Of a DNA stretch of 6,531 bases, positions 1 through 4,771 are shown piece by piece. The stretch is from the NCBI GenBank assembly GCA_035267785.1, contig DATFLL010000003.1, positions 1 through 6,531 of the forward strand, written 5' to 3'. Position 1 is the first letter of the stretch; each line of letters starts with the position of its first letter. The notes beneath the pieces are model-generated. The model was not told the DNA's origin. It did no database searches and saw nothing but the letters and a program-made list of their open reading frames with translations. The stretch is from DATFLL01 sp035267785 (GTDB lineage: Bacteria > Pseudomonadota > Gammaproteobacteria > DATFLL01). Both the position numbers and the translations under genes were made by a program.

Positions 1-1
1 C

Positions 2-139
2 ATCACCGGCCTGAGCCGCACCGAGGAACAGGCCACCAAGAACGCCGAGAACGCGGCGCGCAAAATCCGGGGAGAGCACATCAAGGTGCGTGGGCCGGTT
101 GGCATCGAGCTCGGCAGCAAGAAGCGGAGGGCGGCGTGA
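2..139 (+). CDS. 3' end of an unknown gene (C-terminal 45 residues)
   Basis: The frame starting at base 2 is open from the window edge to a TGA at 137-139. It gives a 45-residue, charged C-terminal tail ending in GSKKRRAA. Its stop overlaps the GTG start of the downstream methyltransferase by 4 bp (GTGA), so the two are probably translationally coupled in one operon. No family is recognised from this fragment and no function is proposed. The lysine/arginine-rich end would suit a nucleic-acid-associated protein, but that is only a hint. The start lies outside the window. Confidence 0.6.
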   Translation: MTGLSRTEEQATKNAENAARKIRGEHIKVRGPVGIELGSKKRRAA

Positions 140-1704
140 GCGAGGTGGTAGAACATCCCTGGCAGTGGCGCCGGCCGCCGCAGGTGCGGCTGCAGCTCGA
201 CCACGAGCTCATCGTCGACAACTTCGCCGGTGGTGGTGGCGCGAGCATGGGCATCGAGCAGGCCGCCGGCCGGCCGGTCGATATCGCCATCAACCACGAT
301 CCAGAAGCGCTGGCGCAGCACGCCGCGAACCATCCGCAGACCGAGCACTACTGCGAGGACGTGTTCGACGTGGACCCGCGAGCGGTCTGCCGTGGGCGGA
401 CTGTGGGACTCATGTGGCTGAGTCCTGACTGCAAGCATCACAGCAAGGCGAAGGGCGGCAAACCCGTCGACAAGAAGATACGCGGCCTCGCCTGGGTGGC
501 CGTGCGCTGGGCCGACACCGTGCGGCCGCGCGTCATCATTCTGGAGAACGTCGAGGAGTTCGAGGACTGGGGCCCGTTGACGGACGACAACCGGCCATGC
601 CCGAAGCGCAAGGGCCTGACGTTCCGCAGGTTCGTGAAGGCGCTGCAGGATTGCGGCTACCGGGTCGACTGGAAGCTGCTGCGCGCCTGCGACTACGGCG
701 CCCCGACGATTCGCCGCCGGCTGTTCCTGGTCGCGCGCCGCGACGGGCAGCCGATCGTCTGGCCGGAACCAACCCACGGCCCGGGCCTATTGCCATACAA
801 CACCGCTGCCGACTGTATCGACTGGTCCATCCCGACGCGCTCCATCTTCGGCCGAGAGCGGCCGCTGGCCGAGAACACGCTGCGGCGTATCGCGCGCGGC
901 GTGCAGCGGTTCGTGCTCGAGGCGCCGGAGCCGTTCATCGTTGGTGTCGGCGGCCGAATGGGTCAGAGCAGGCCACGCGGAATCTCTGAACCGCTTCAAA
1001 CGGTGACCTCAAAGGCGGATTCATGTATCGCTGTGCCGTACTTCATCCCGCGGCACGGCGAGCACGCGACACAGGCGCCGCGCTGCCGGGCCGTCACAGA
1101 ACCCATGCCAACAGTTACCGGCACGGCCAACGGGGCCAGTCTGGTCGCCGCGTTCCTGGCCAAGCACTACGGCGGAAACGAGACGCCCGGGTGGCCGATA
1201 GAGAAGCCCCTAAGCACCGTCACGGCCCAGGACCATCACGCCGTGGTGGCGGCGCACCTGCTGAACATGAAGGGCACCGATCAGCGCATGCGTCCATTGG
1301 ACGCGCCTGCACCGACGGTTTGCTCCGGCGGCAATCATGCCGGCCTCGTCGCCGCGCTCATGGCACCGTACTACGGTAGCGGATCCGGCACGACAGGCCG
1401 CGATCTGCGCGCCCCGGCGCCGACCGTTACCAGCAAGCACCGGCTGCAGCTGATAACCGTCAAAATCGACGGCCAGAGCTATGTGTTGACAGACATCGGC
1501 ATGCGCATGCTGCAACCGCGCGAGCTCTACCGCGCGCAGGGATTCCCTGACAGCTACATCATCGACCCGAAGGTCAACGGCAAGCCGTTGAGCAAGGCTG
1601 CCCAGGTGCGCATGTGCGGCAACAGCGTCCCGCCGCCGTTCGCCCGGGCGCTGGTCTCGGCCAATTACAGCGAGGCGCAGGCCTTCGAGGAGGCGACGGC
1701 GTGA
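136..1704 (+). CDS. DNA (cytosine-5-)-methyltransferase, phage type
   Basis: This enzyme should transfer a methyl group from S-adenosylmethionine to carbon 5 of cytosine in a specific DNA site. Family motifs appear in the canonical order: motif I DNFAGGGGAS (28-37, SAM binding); the catalytic loop SPDCKHHSKAKGG with Cys99 as the presumed nucleophile (a PDC variant of the usual PC motif); motif VI ILENVEEF (135-142); motif VIII APTIRRRLFLV (189-199); RELYRAQGFPDSYI (462-475); and motif X GNSVPPPFARAL (495-506). The region between motif VIII and the final motifs should hold the target-recognition part. It carries five TVT/TVC repeats at residues 289, 326, 361, 394 and 430. The start is GTG at 136, chosen for a GGAGG five bases upstream and the GTGA overlap with the previous gene. 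Phages use such enzymes to evade host restriction. No cognate endonuclease is visible, so an orphan methylase is more likely than a restriction-modification pair. Target sequence unknown. Confidence 0.95.
   Translation: MSEVVEHPWQWRRPPQVRLQLDHELIVDNFAGGGGASMGIEQAAGRPVDIAINHDPEALAQHAANHPQTEHYCEDVFDVDPRAVCRGRTVGLMWLSPDCKHHSKAKGGKPVDKKIRGLAWVAVRWADTVRPRVIILENVEEFEDWGPLTDDNRPCPKRKGLTFRRFVKALQDCGYRVDWKLLRACDYGAPTIRRRLFLVARRDGQPIVWPEPTHGPGLLPYNTAADCIDWSIPTRSIFGRERPLAENTLRRIARGVQRFVLEAPEPFIVGVGGRMGQSRPRGISEPLQTVTSKADSCIAVPYFIPRHGEHATQAPRCRAVTEPMPTVTGTANGASLVAAFLAKHYGGNETPGWPIEKPLSTVTAQDHHAVVAAHLLNMKGTDQRMRPLDAPAPTVCSGGNHAGLVAALMAPYYGSGSGTTGRDLRAPAPTVTSKHRLQLITVKIDGQSYVLTDIGMRMLQPRELYRAQGFPDSYIIDPKVNGKPLSKAAQVRMCGNSVPPPFARALVSANYSEAQAFEEATA
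1687..1693 (+). promoter_or_regulatory. Ribosome binding site for the truncated gene at 1701
   Basis: GAGGAGG lies 7 bases before a GTG codon at 1701 and inside the last codons of the methyltransferase gene. Together with the GTGA overlap it fixes the start of the short downstream frame and argues that this frame was once a real gene. Confidence 0.6.
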
Positions 1705-1892
1705 GCGTAACATCTCACCAGATACGCGCCATGATAGCCAAGCGCCACGGCATGAACACCAGCGCAGATGCTGGCAGGGAGTGGGCACTATTTTTCGAGC
1801 TCCGCAACGGCACCGGATTCGGCCATGCCCAGACACGGTATAAGGTCAACACACAGACTTCGCCCGGGGGTGTTTCTGATGCTCCCGCTTGA
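1701..1892 (+). pseudogene. Truncated small phage gene (MmcB/nuclease-like N-terminal fragment)
   Basis: A 63-codon frame starts at GTG 1701 with a strong GAGGAGG site and a 4-bp GTGA overlap with the methyltransferase stop. Residues 6-46 (IRAMIAKRHG, then WALFFELRNGTG and HAQTRY) resemble the beginning of small phage proteins, recalled as MmcB-like or nuclease-fold. In those, a segment like WALFFEVRNGTG is followed by (Y)ADALAMSLWPSRGL and an FEIKVSRSDW-type core. Here the similarity stops at the Tyr codon at about 1839-1841. The remaining 16 or so residues (KVNTQTSPGG and onward) look unrelated and overlap the 3' end of the opposing recombinase gene by 47 bp. I infer that the gene was cut by insertion or recombination and that the frame then ran into foreign DNA. 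The rest of the gene is not found elsewhere in the window. The family assignment is from memory; a genuine short protein remains possible. Confidence 0.5.
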
Positions 1893-2802
1893 GCATGGCC
1901 AAATCGACACCGAGATACAGCGCGGTGGTGCTGATGCTCGCATGGCCGAGCAGCTCCTGCACGGCCCGCAGGTCGCAGCCGCGCTCGAGCATGTGCGTGG
2001 CCATCGAGGCGCGCAGCAGGTGCGGGTATTGGCCGCTCCAGGGCTTTTGCCGGCGCGCGGCCGTCATGCGGTCGTACCCGCGGCCCAGGCCGATTGCGCG
2101 GCGCGCGTATCGGTTGACGATTTCCCAAACGGCGCGGCCGGAGGTGAAGCGTCGGCCGCGATGCGTCACAAACATGGCGGCGGCCTTGCCCGGTTTTGTC
2201 GAGCGCCTGAGCGCGACCCAGGCATCGAGCAGCCGCTCCATTTCGGCCGATATGGGAACCAGCCGGTCGACGCGGCCCTTGCCGGCCACGACGCGCACAT
2301 AGCCGTCACCGGTGATGCCGCCGAGCTCGAGCGCGACCAGCTCGGCTGCGCGCAGGCCGGTCTCATACGCCATGCGCATGATGACGTGGTCCCGAAAACC
2401 GACCAGCGTGGACAGGTCGGGCTCGGCCAACAGCCGCCCGATTTCGTGCTCGGTGAGATTGCGAGGGAGCCGTTTCGGCGCCCGATGCGACCGTGGGAGC
2501 AGGGCCAGCGTGGACGAGTCCGTATGTTCCCACAGCACCGCCCAGCGATAGAACGCCCGCACGGCGGTCAACTCCTGGTTGAACGTAGAGACGCACACAG
2601 CGGGCCTTCGGGCGCGTACCCAGGCCTCGACGCATGAACGAGACGGTGACGACAGATCGGCCACAACAGCCGCCCAGCGGCCCAGGGATGCCTTATATAT
2701 GCGGCGCGTGGCCGGCGACAGCGCCCGCGCCTGGAGGTAGCGATCGAACTGCCGGAGGAGCTGAACCTTACTATAACGGCGTTTTAATACGGGTTCCGTC
2801 AT
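1846..2802 (-). CDS. Tyrosine recombinase / integrase, XerC/XerD-like
   Basis: A 318-residue site-specific recombinase of the lambda-integrase/Xer superfamily. It should cut and rejoin DNA through a 3'-phosphotyrosine intermediate. The N-terminal part (about 12-95) is a SAM-like core-binding domain (FDRYLQARALSPATRRIY, then FNQELTAVRAFYRWAV). The catalytic domain follows with every key residue present: Arg151 (ETGLRAAEL), Lys175 in the beta-hairpin (AGKGRVDR), His261-x-x-Arg264 (PHLLRASMATHML), His287 (LLGHASISTT) and nucleophile Tyr296. It ends in a basic KHPRA tail. Length and motif spacing are normal, so the enzyme looks intact. It faces the methyltransferase operon and its 3' end overlaps the truncated gene at 1701. 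Its 5' end faces the replication genes across a 178-bp divergent region. The start is the first ATG, with only a weak AGGCGGG site upstream. It could be the integrase of the element to its right, but the attachment site is not proven. Confidence 0.93.
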   Translation of the reverse strand: MTEPVLKRRYSKVQLLRQFDRYLQARALSPATRRIYKASLGRWAAVVADLSSPSRSCVEAWVRARRPAVCVSTFNQELTAVRAFYRWAVLWEHTDSSTLALLPRSHRAPKRLPRNLTEHEIGRLLAEPDLSTLVGFRDHVIMRMAYETGLRAAELVALELGGITGDGYVRVVAGKGRVDRLVPISAEMERLLDAWVALRRSTKPGKAAAMFVTHRGRRFTSGRAVWEIVNRYARRAIGLGRGYDRMTAARRQKPWSGQYPHLLRASMATHMLERGCDLRAVQELLGHASISTTALYLGVDLAMLKREHQKHPRAKSVC

Positions 2803-2903
2803 GTTGGAGCCCGCCTAAAACGCATGAAACCACAATAAAACCAGTGGCTTAGGGTTGGTATGTGTTCTATTTTACATAATATACAGTGTTTTAGGTGCGC
2901 TTC

Positions 2904-2936
2904 GCGTGGCTCCACGCTTGGGCTTTCACTGCCCAA
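2904..2936 (+). other. Two adjacent hairpins in the leader of the O-like gene
   Basis: GCGTGG-CT-CCACGC (2904-2917) is followed directly by TTGGGC-tttcact-GCCCAA (2918-2936), a 6-bp stem with a 7-nt loop. Neither is followed by a T-run, so neither is a convincing intrinsic terminator. They could be leader RNA structures or operator dyads ahead of the replication gene at 2981. Confidence 0.4.
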
Positions 2937-2968
2937 CCTAACGATATCATCCATTATATTCGCTCCAC

Positions 2969-2973
2969 AGAGG
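2969..2973 (+). promoter_or_regulatory. Ribosome binding site of the O-like gene
   Basis: AGAGG lies 7 bases before the ATG at 2981. It supports that start over other in-frame codons. Confidence 0.6.
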
Positions 2974-2980
2974 TGCCTGC

Positions 2981-3865
2981 ATGCCTAAGAAGGTACAGGT
3001 GCCTGTCGCTGCGTTGCGCGACCCTGAACTCAAGGGAACGGCGCTGCGCGTGCTGGCCGCCCTTTGTTCGTTTGATAAAGGTCGCGGGCTAGTCTCTCCC
3101 CATCGTCAAGCTATCACTGACATGACTGGCATTCCTGAGGCGCGAGTTTCACGGATCACGACCGAGCTGTGCCACATAGGATGGATCAGAAAGGTCGTAA
3201 CCGGCGGCAAAGGTAGGGCCTGCAGCTACTTCATCAATTGGGATAAAACGGTGTCAGATTCTGACACCGTTGGCAACCCTCAAACGGTGCCAAAAAGTGA
3301 CACCGTATCAGGCCGCGAAACGGTGTCAGAATCTGGCACTGTTACACAACCAAACGGTGTCAATAATGAACACCGTTTAGGCGCTCAAACGGTGTCGGAT
3401 GGCGACGAAAAGCGGCCTAACGGTGTCAGAAACGAGCACCGTTTAGAGCCGCAAACGGTGTCAAAAAATGACACCCCCTATCTGGATAGTAGTAATAACT
3501 ATACTCACATCAGATCCGGATCAGACGCGCGTGGGTTGAATTTCAACGACGTCGTCGAATTTCTTCACGTCCACCACGGCATGCCCATGAGCTTCGTGTC
3601 CAAACCACAGGACGCGAGCATTGTTCGTGGGTGGGTGGAGCGTGGACTCACCGAGCAGCAGCTGCAGGCTGCGTGCGATCGGGCCAGGCACGTCAAGAAT
3701 GACGGCCGTCCATTCGGCCCGCGGTACATAGACAAAGTCATCAACACCCTGGAGAACGAAGCCAATGGCAGAGGCAAAGCGAATCGGCGAGCTGGTGGTT
3801 TCTCGGCCGGAGACGCAGTCGGGGAAAACTGGCTCGAGCAAGAGCGCGCCAAGTCTGGCGCCTGA
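2981..3865 (+). CDS. Phage replication initiator, lambda O-like, with internal origin
   Basis: A 294-residue protein, close to the length of lambda O. Residues 8-88 form an N-terminal winged-helix domain: helix-turn-helix at about 38-69 (VSPHRQAITDMTG, then PEARVSRITTEL and HIGWIRKV), then a GGKGRACSYFIN wing. This domain should bind the origin iterons. Residues 89-166 are a low-complexity, polar linker (TVSDSDTV, TVPKSDTV, TVSESGTV, NGVNNEHRL and similar) encoded by the seven iterons. Residues 185-262 form a compact C-terminal domain (LNFNDVVEFLHVHHG, VERGLTEQQLQAACDRA, PFGPRYIDKVINTLE), the expected contact surface for the helicase loader. The ATG at 2981 has AGAGG seven bases upstream. The next gene, lambda P-like, overlaps its last 101 bp. 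By analogy with lambda, this protein starts DNA replication by assembling on its own gene. The O-like role is inferred from architecture and neighbours more than from close sequence identity. Confidence 0.85.
   Translation: MPKKVQVPVAALRDPELKGTALRVLAALCSFDKGRGLVSPHRQAITDMTGIPEARVSRITTELCHIGWIRKVVTGGKGRACSYFINWDKTVSDSDTVGNPQTVPKSDTVSGRETVSESGTVTQPNGVNNEHRLGAQTVSDGDEKRPNGVRNEHRLEPQTVSKNDTPYLDSSNNYTHIRSGSDARGLNFNDVVEFLHVHHGMPMSFVSKPQDASIVRGWVERGLTEQQLQAACDRARHVKNDGRPFGPRYIDKVINTLENEANGRGKANRRAGGFSAGDAVGENWLEQERAKSGA
3247..3478 (+). repeat. Seven-iteron replication origin array inside the O-like gene
   Basis: Seven 25-bp units begin at 3247, 3283, 3319, 3353, 3388, 3419 and 3454 (spacings 36, 36, 34, 35, 31 and 35 bp). 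All carry the left arm AACGGTGTCA in the same orientation, with one mismatch in units 2 and 5. The right arm is its reverse complement TGACACCGTT: perfect in unit 1 (12-bp arms around one central T), near-perfect in 2, 3, 4 and 6, cut short in 7 and almost lost in 5. The units are therefore both direct repeats and dyads, as expected of binding sites for a dimeric initiator. Units 1, 2, 3, 5 and 7 are translated in one frame (TVSxSxTV-like) and units 4 and 6 in another (NGVxNEHRL), so the repeat is conserved as DNA. Lambda also has its origin iterons in the middle of gene O. Confidence 0.85.
3479..3511 (+). other. AT-rich tract next to the iterons, probable unwinding element
   Basis: Immediately after the seventh iteron there is a stretch of about 33 bp with roughly one-third G+C, including GTAGTAATAACTATAC, in a region otherwise far richer in G+C. 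In lambda the O iterons are likewise flanked on one side by an AT-rich segment that melts when O binds. Position and composition support the same role here. Confidence 0.6.
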
Positions 3866-4418
3866 GTCCGTGGAGCTGGTGTTCCGCACATTCGCCCGCC
3901 GGCATTCGTACCGGTGGCGGCCGACCTTCGAGGACGACAAGGCCAGGCAGCTGTGGCTGCATGACTTGCGGCGCGCTGGGTTGGTCGATGCGGACGTGCG
4001 GCGCGGCCTGGATAAGTGCGCCCAGGAGGAGTGGCCGCCCACCGTTGGCGAATTCATCAAGTTCTGCCGGGCAGAGCTCGCCGACTACGGTGTGCCGGAG
4101 TTCGACGATGCGTACCTCGAGGCGAGGCGGATGGCATGCAGGCCGTCGCACCTGCAGCAATGGTCGCACGACATGGTGCGGATAGCCGCGGCGAGCGTGG
4201 TCTGGAGTGAGGATGGTTGCGGCCTGGGACCGGACAGTGAGACGCGGCCGCAATTCCGGTATGCATGGGAGATCCTGGTGCGCCGGCTGTTCGCCGGCAA
4301 GCCTCTTGAGGGTGCTGTGCCGCTGGCATTACCGCCGACCATTCGCAGATGCACGCGAGAGGTGGCGGCCAAAGGTATCGCCAGTGTGCGGCGAGTTTTG
4401 AACACGGAGGACGCCTGA
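3765..4418 (+). CDS. Replication protein P-like helicase loader
   Basis: A 217-residue protein resembling lambda P (about 233 residues), which binds the host DnaB helicase and brings it to the O-origin complex. The recognisable part is residues 37-105: ELVFRTFARRH, then RQLWLHDLRRAGLVDADVRRGLDKC and EEWPPTVGEFIKFCRAEL. The last matches the P-family pattern in which a tryptophan-containing helix is followed by FLPSPGQFVAWCRE. The C-terminal half has a further helical segment (WEILVRRLF, 168-176) and a basic tail. It lies directly after and partly within the O-like gene, the normal O-P order. The chosen ATG at 3765 has GGAG ten bases upstream and overlaps O by 101 bp. A GTG at 3870, just after the O stop, is an alternative that would remove about 35 poorly structured N-terminal residues but has no visible ribosome site. 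The stop shares one base with the next ATG (TGATG). Confidence 0.78.
   Translation: MAEAKRIGELVVSRPETQSGKTGSSKSAPSLAPESVELVFRTFARRHSYRWRPTFEDDKARQLWLHDLRRAGLVDADVRRGLDKCAQEEWPPTVGEFIKFCRAELADYGVPEFDDAYLEARRMACRPSHLQQWSHDMVRIAAASVVWSEDGCGLGPDSETRPQFRYAWEILVRRLFAGKPLEGAVPLALPPTIRRCTREVAAKGIASVRRVLNTEDA
4406..4410 (+). promoter_or_regulatory. Ribosome binding site before ATG 4418
   Basis: GGAGG lies 7 bases before the ATG at 4418, inside the last codons of the P-like gene. It is a good initiation signal and the main reason to keep the weak frame that follows. Confidence 0.5.
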
Positions 4419-4771
4419 TGCTTCGGTCTTTCCCTTGGCAGGCGACGCATTCCCTGTTGCGGTGCGCTGTGCGCACAACAGCTACATCACCCTGCATGCC
4501 TTGCGCTGCTTTGGTTGCGGTTCAACCCGCTGGCCACGCGGCCGGCCAAAGCGCCGCGCGGGCAATTGGAACGAACCGGAGCGGGCGAGGGATGGTGGCT
4601 GGAGCGCTAGGCGGGGCAAGGCCTGGCGCGGGCCCGTACCGACCGGTACGCAACAAGGCCCCCACCCCCCACCAAAAGCTCAGGATCGAAGCCCACGGCC
4701 AGCGCCCAGGTTGCGCCTCGAAAATGGGGCAGTTTTCCAAGGCGGCCCACAGGGGGGTGCGGGGGGAATGA
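4418..4771 (+). CDS. Uncertain small ORF between the P-like gene and the second recombinase
   Basis: The signals are good: GGAGG seven bases upstream, a one-base TGATG overlap with the P-like stop, and a 4-bp ATGA overlap with the next recombinase start. The 117-residue product (MLRSFPWQATHSLLRC...) is not recognised. It is rich in Ala, Gly and Arg and looks like non-coding composition. A second frame is open through the same DNA from 4402 into the recombinase. It has a plausible early stretch with a CxxC pair (HALRCFGCGSTRWPRGRPKRR, encoded about 4495-4560) and a higher third-position G+C there, but only a TTG (4435) or GTG start and no ribosome site. Possibilities are a real gene in either frame, a zinc-ribbon-like gene damaged by a frameshift, an N-terminal extension of the recombinase, or a mostly non-coding spacer. 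I cannot decide between them. Confidence 0.35.
   Translation: MLRSFPWQATHSLLRCAVRTTATSPCMPCAALVAVQPAGHAAGQSAARAIGTNRSGRGMVAGALGGARPGAGPYRPVRNKAPTPHQKLRIEAHGQRPGCASKMGQFSKAAHRGVRGE
4635..4650. repeat. 16-bp dyad CGTACCG-AC-CGGTACG
   Basis: A 7-bp inverted repeat with a two-base centre lies about 120 bp before the second recombinase, in the stretch with the weakest coding evidence. It has the size of a dimeric protein-binding site, or could be part of a recombination core. There is no second copy in the window. Confidence 0.4.

Larger units (their letters stand above)
2803..2980. promoter_or_regulatory. Divergent intergenic control region between integrase and replication genes
   Basis: This 178-bp gap separates the divergent starts of the first recombinase and the O-like gene, and is distinctly richer in A and T than its neighbours. 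Visible elements: an 8-bp inverted repeat CCTAAAAC (2814-2821) / GTTTTAGG (2888-2895); an AT-rich block 2866-2885 with possible -10 hexamers such as TAATAT (2877-2882) behind TTGGTA (2855-2860), 16 bp apart; two adjacent hairpins at 2904-2936; and a TATATT hexamer at 2955-2960. Promoters for both directions must lie here or upstream, but none matches consensus well enough to assign. No convincing ORF for a repressor or Cro-like protein fits in the gap. Integrase arm sites or an attP core could also be here. Confidence 0.45.

Noticed and set aside
1210..1836. 208-codon minus-strand ORF
   Set aside because: It is antisense to the methyltransferase C-terminal region, which has clear motifs IX and X on the plus strand. 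The composition is shadow-like.
136..1892. Complete restriction-modification system
   Set aside because: The gene after the methyltransferase is a broken 63-codon stub with no recognisable complete endonuclease, and nothing else nearby looks like a restriction enzyme, so an orphan phage methylase is the simpler reading.
1768..2637. 289-codon plus-strand ORF
   Set aside because: It lies antisense to the minus-strand recombinase, whose frame has all catalytic motifs. The plus-strand product has no recognisable domain and is a GC-rich shadow.
2918..2936. Intrinsic terminator
   Set aside because: The 6-bp stem TTGGGC/GCCCAA is not followed by a T-run and sits just upstream of the O-like gene, so a leader structure or operator is more likely.
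2895..3092. 65-codon plus ORF overlapping the O-like start
   Set aside because: It runs through the hairpin leader and then out of frame through the winged-helix coding region. It has no ribosome site and no similarity to Cro or other small phage regulators.
3247..3478. CRISPR-like array
   Set aside because: The units are about 25 bp with gaps of only 6-11 bp, are imperfect palindromes of varying quality, and lie within an open coding frame. This fits replication iterons, not repeats with 30-40 bp spacers.
3741..4253. 170-codon minus-strand ORF
   Set aside because: It is antisense to the P-like gene, with no motifs and no ribosome site consistent with the operon.
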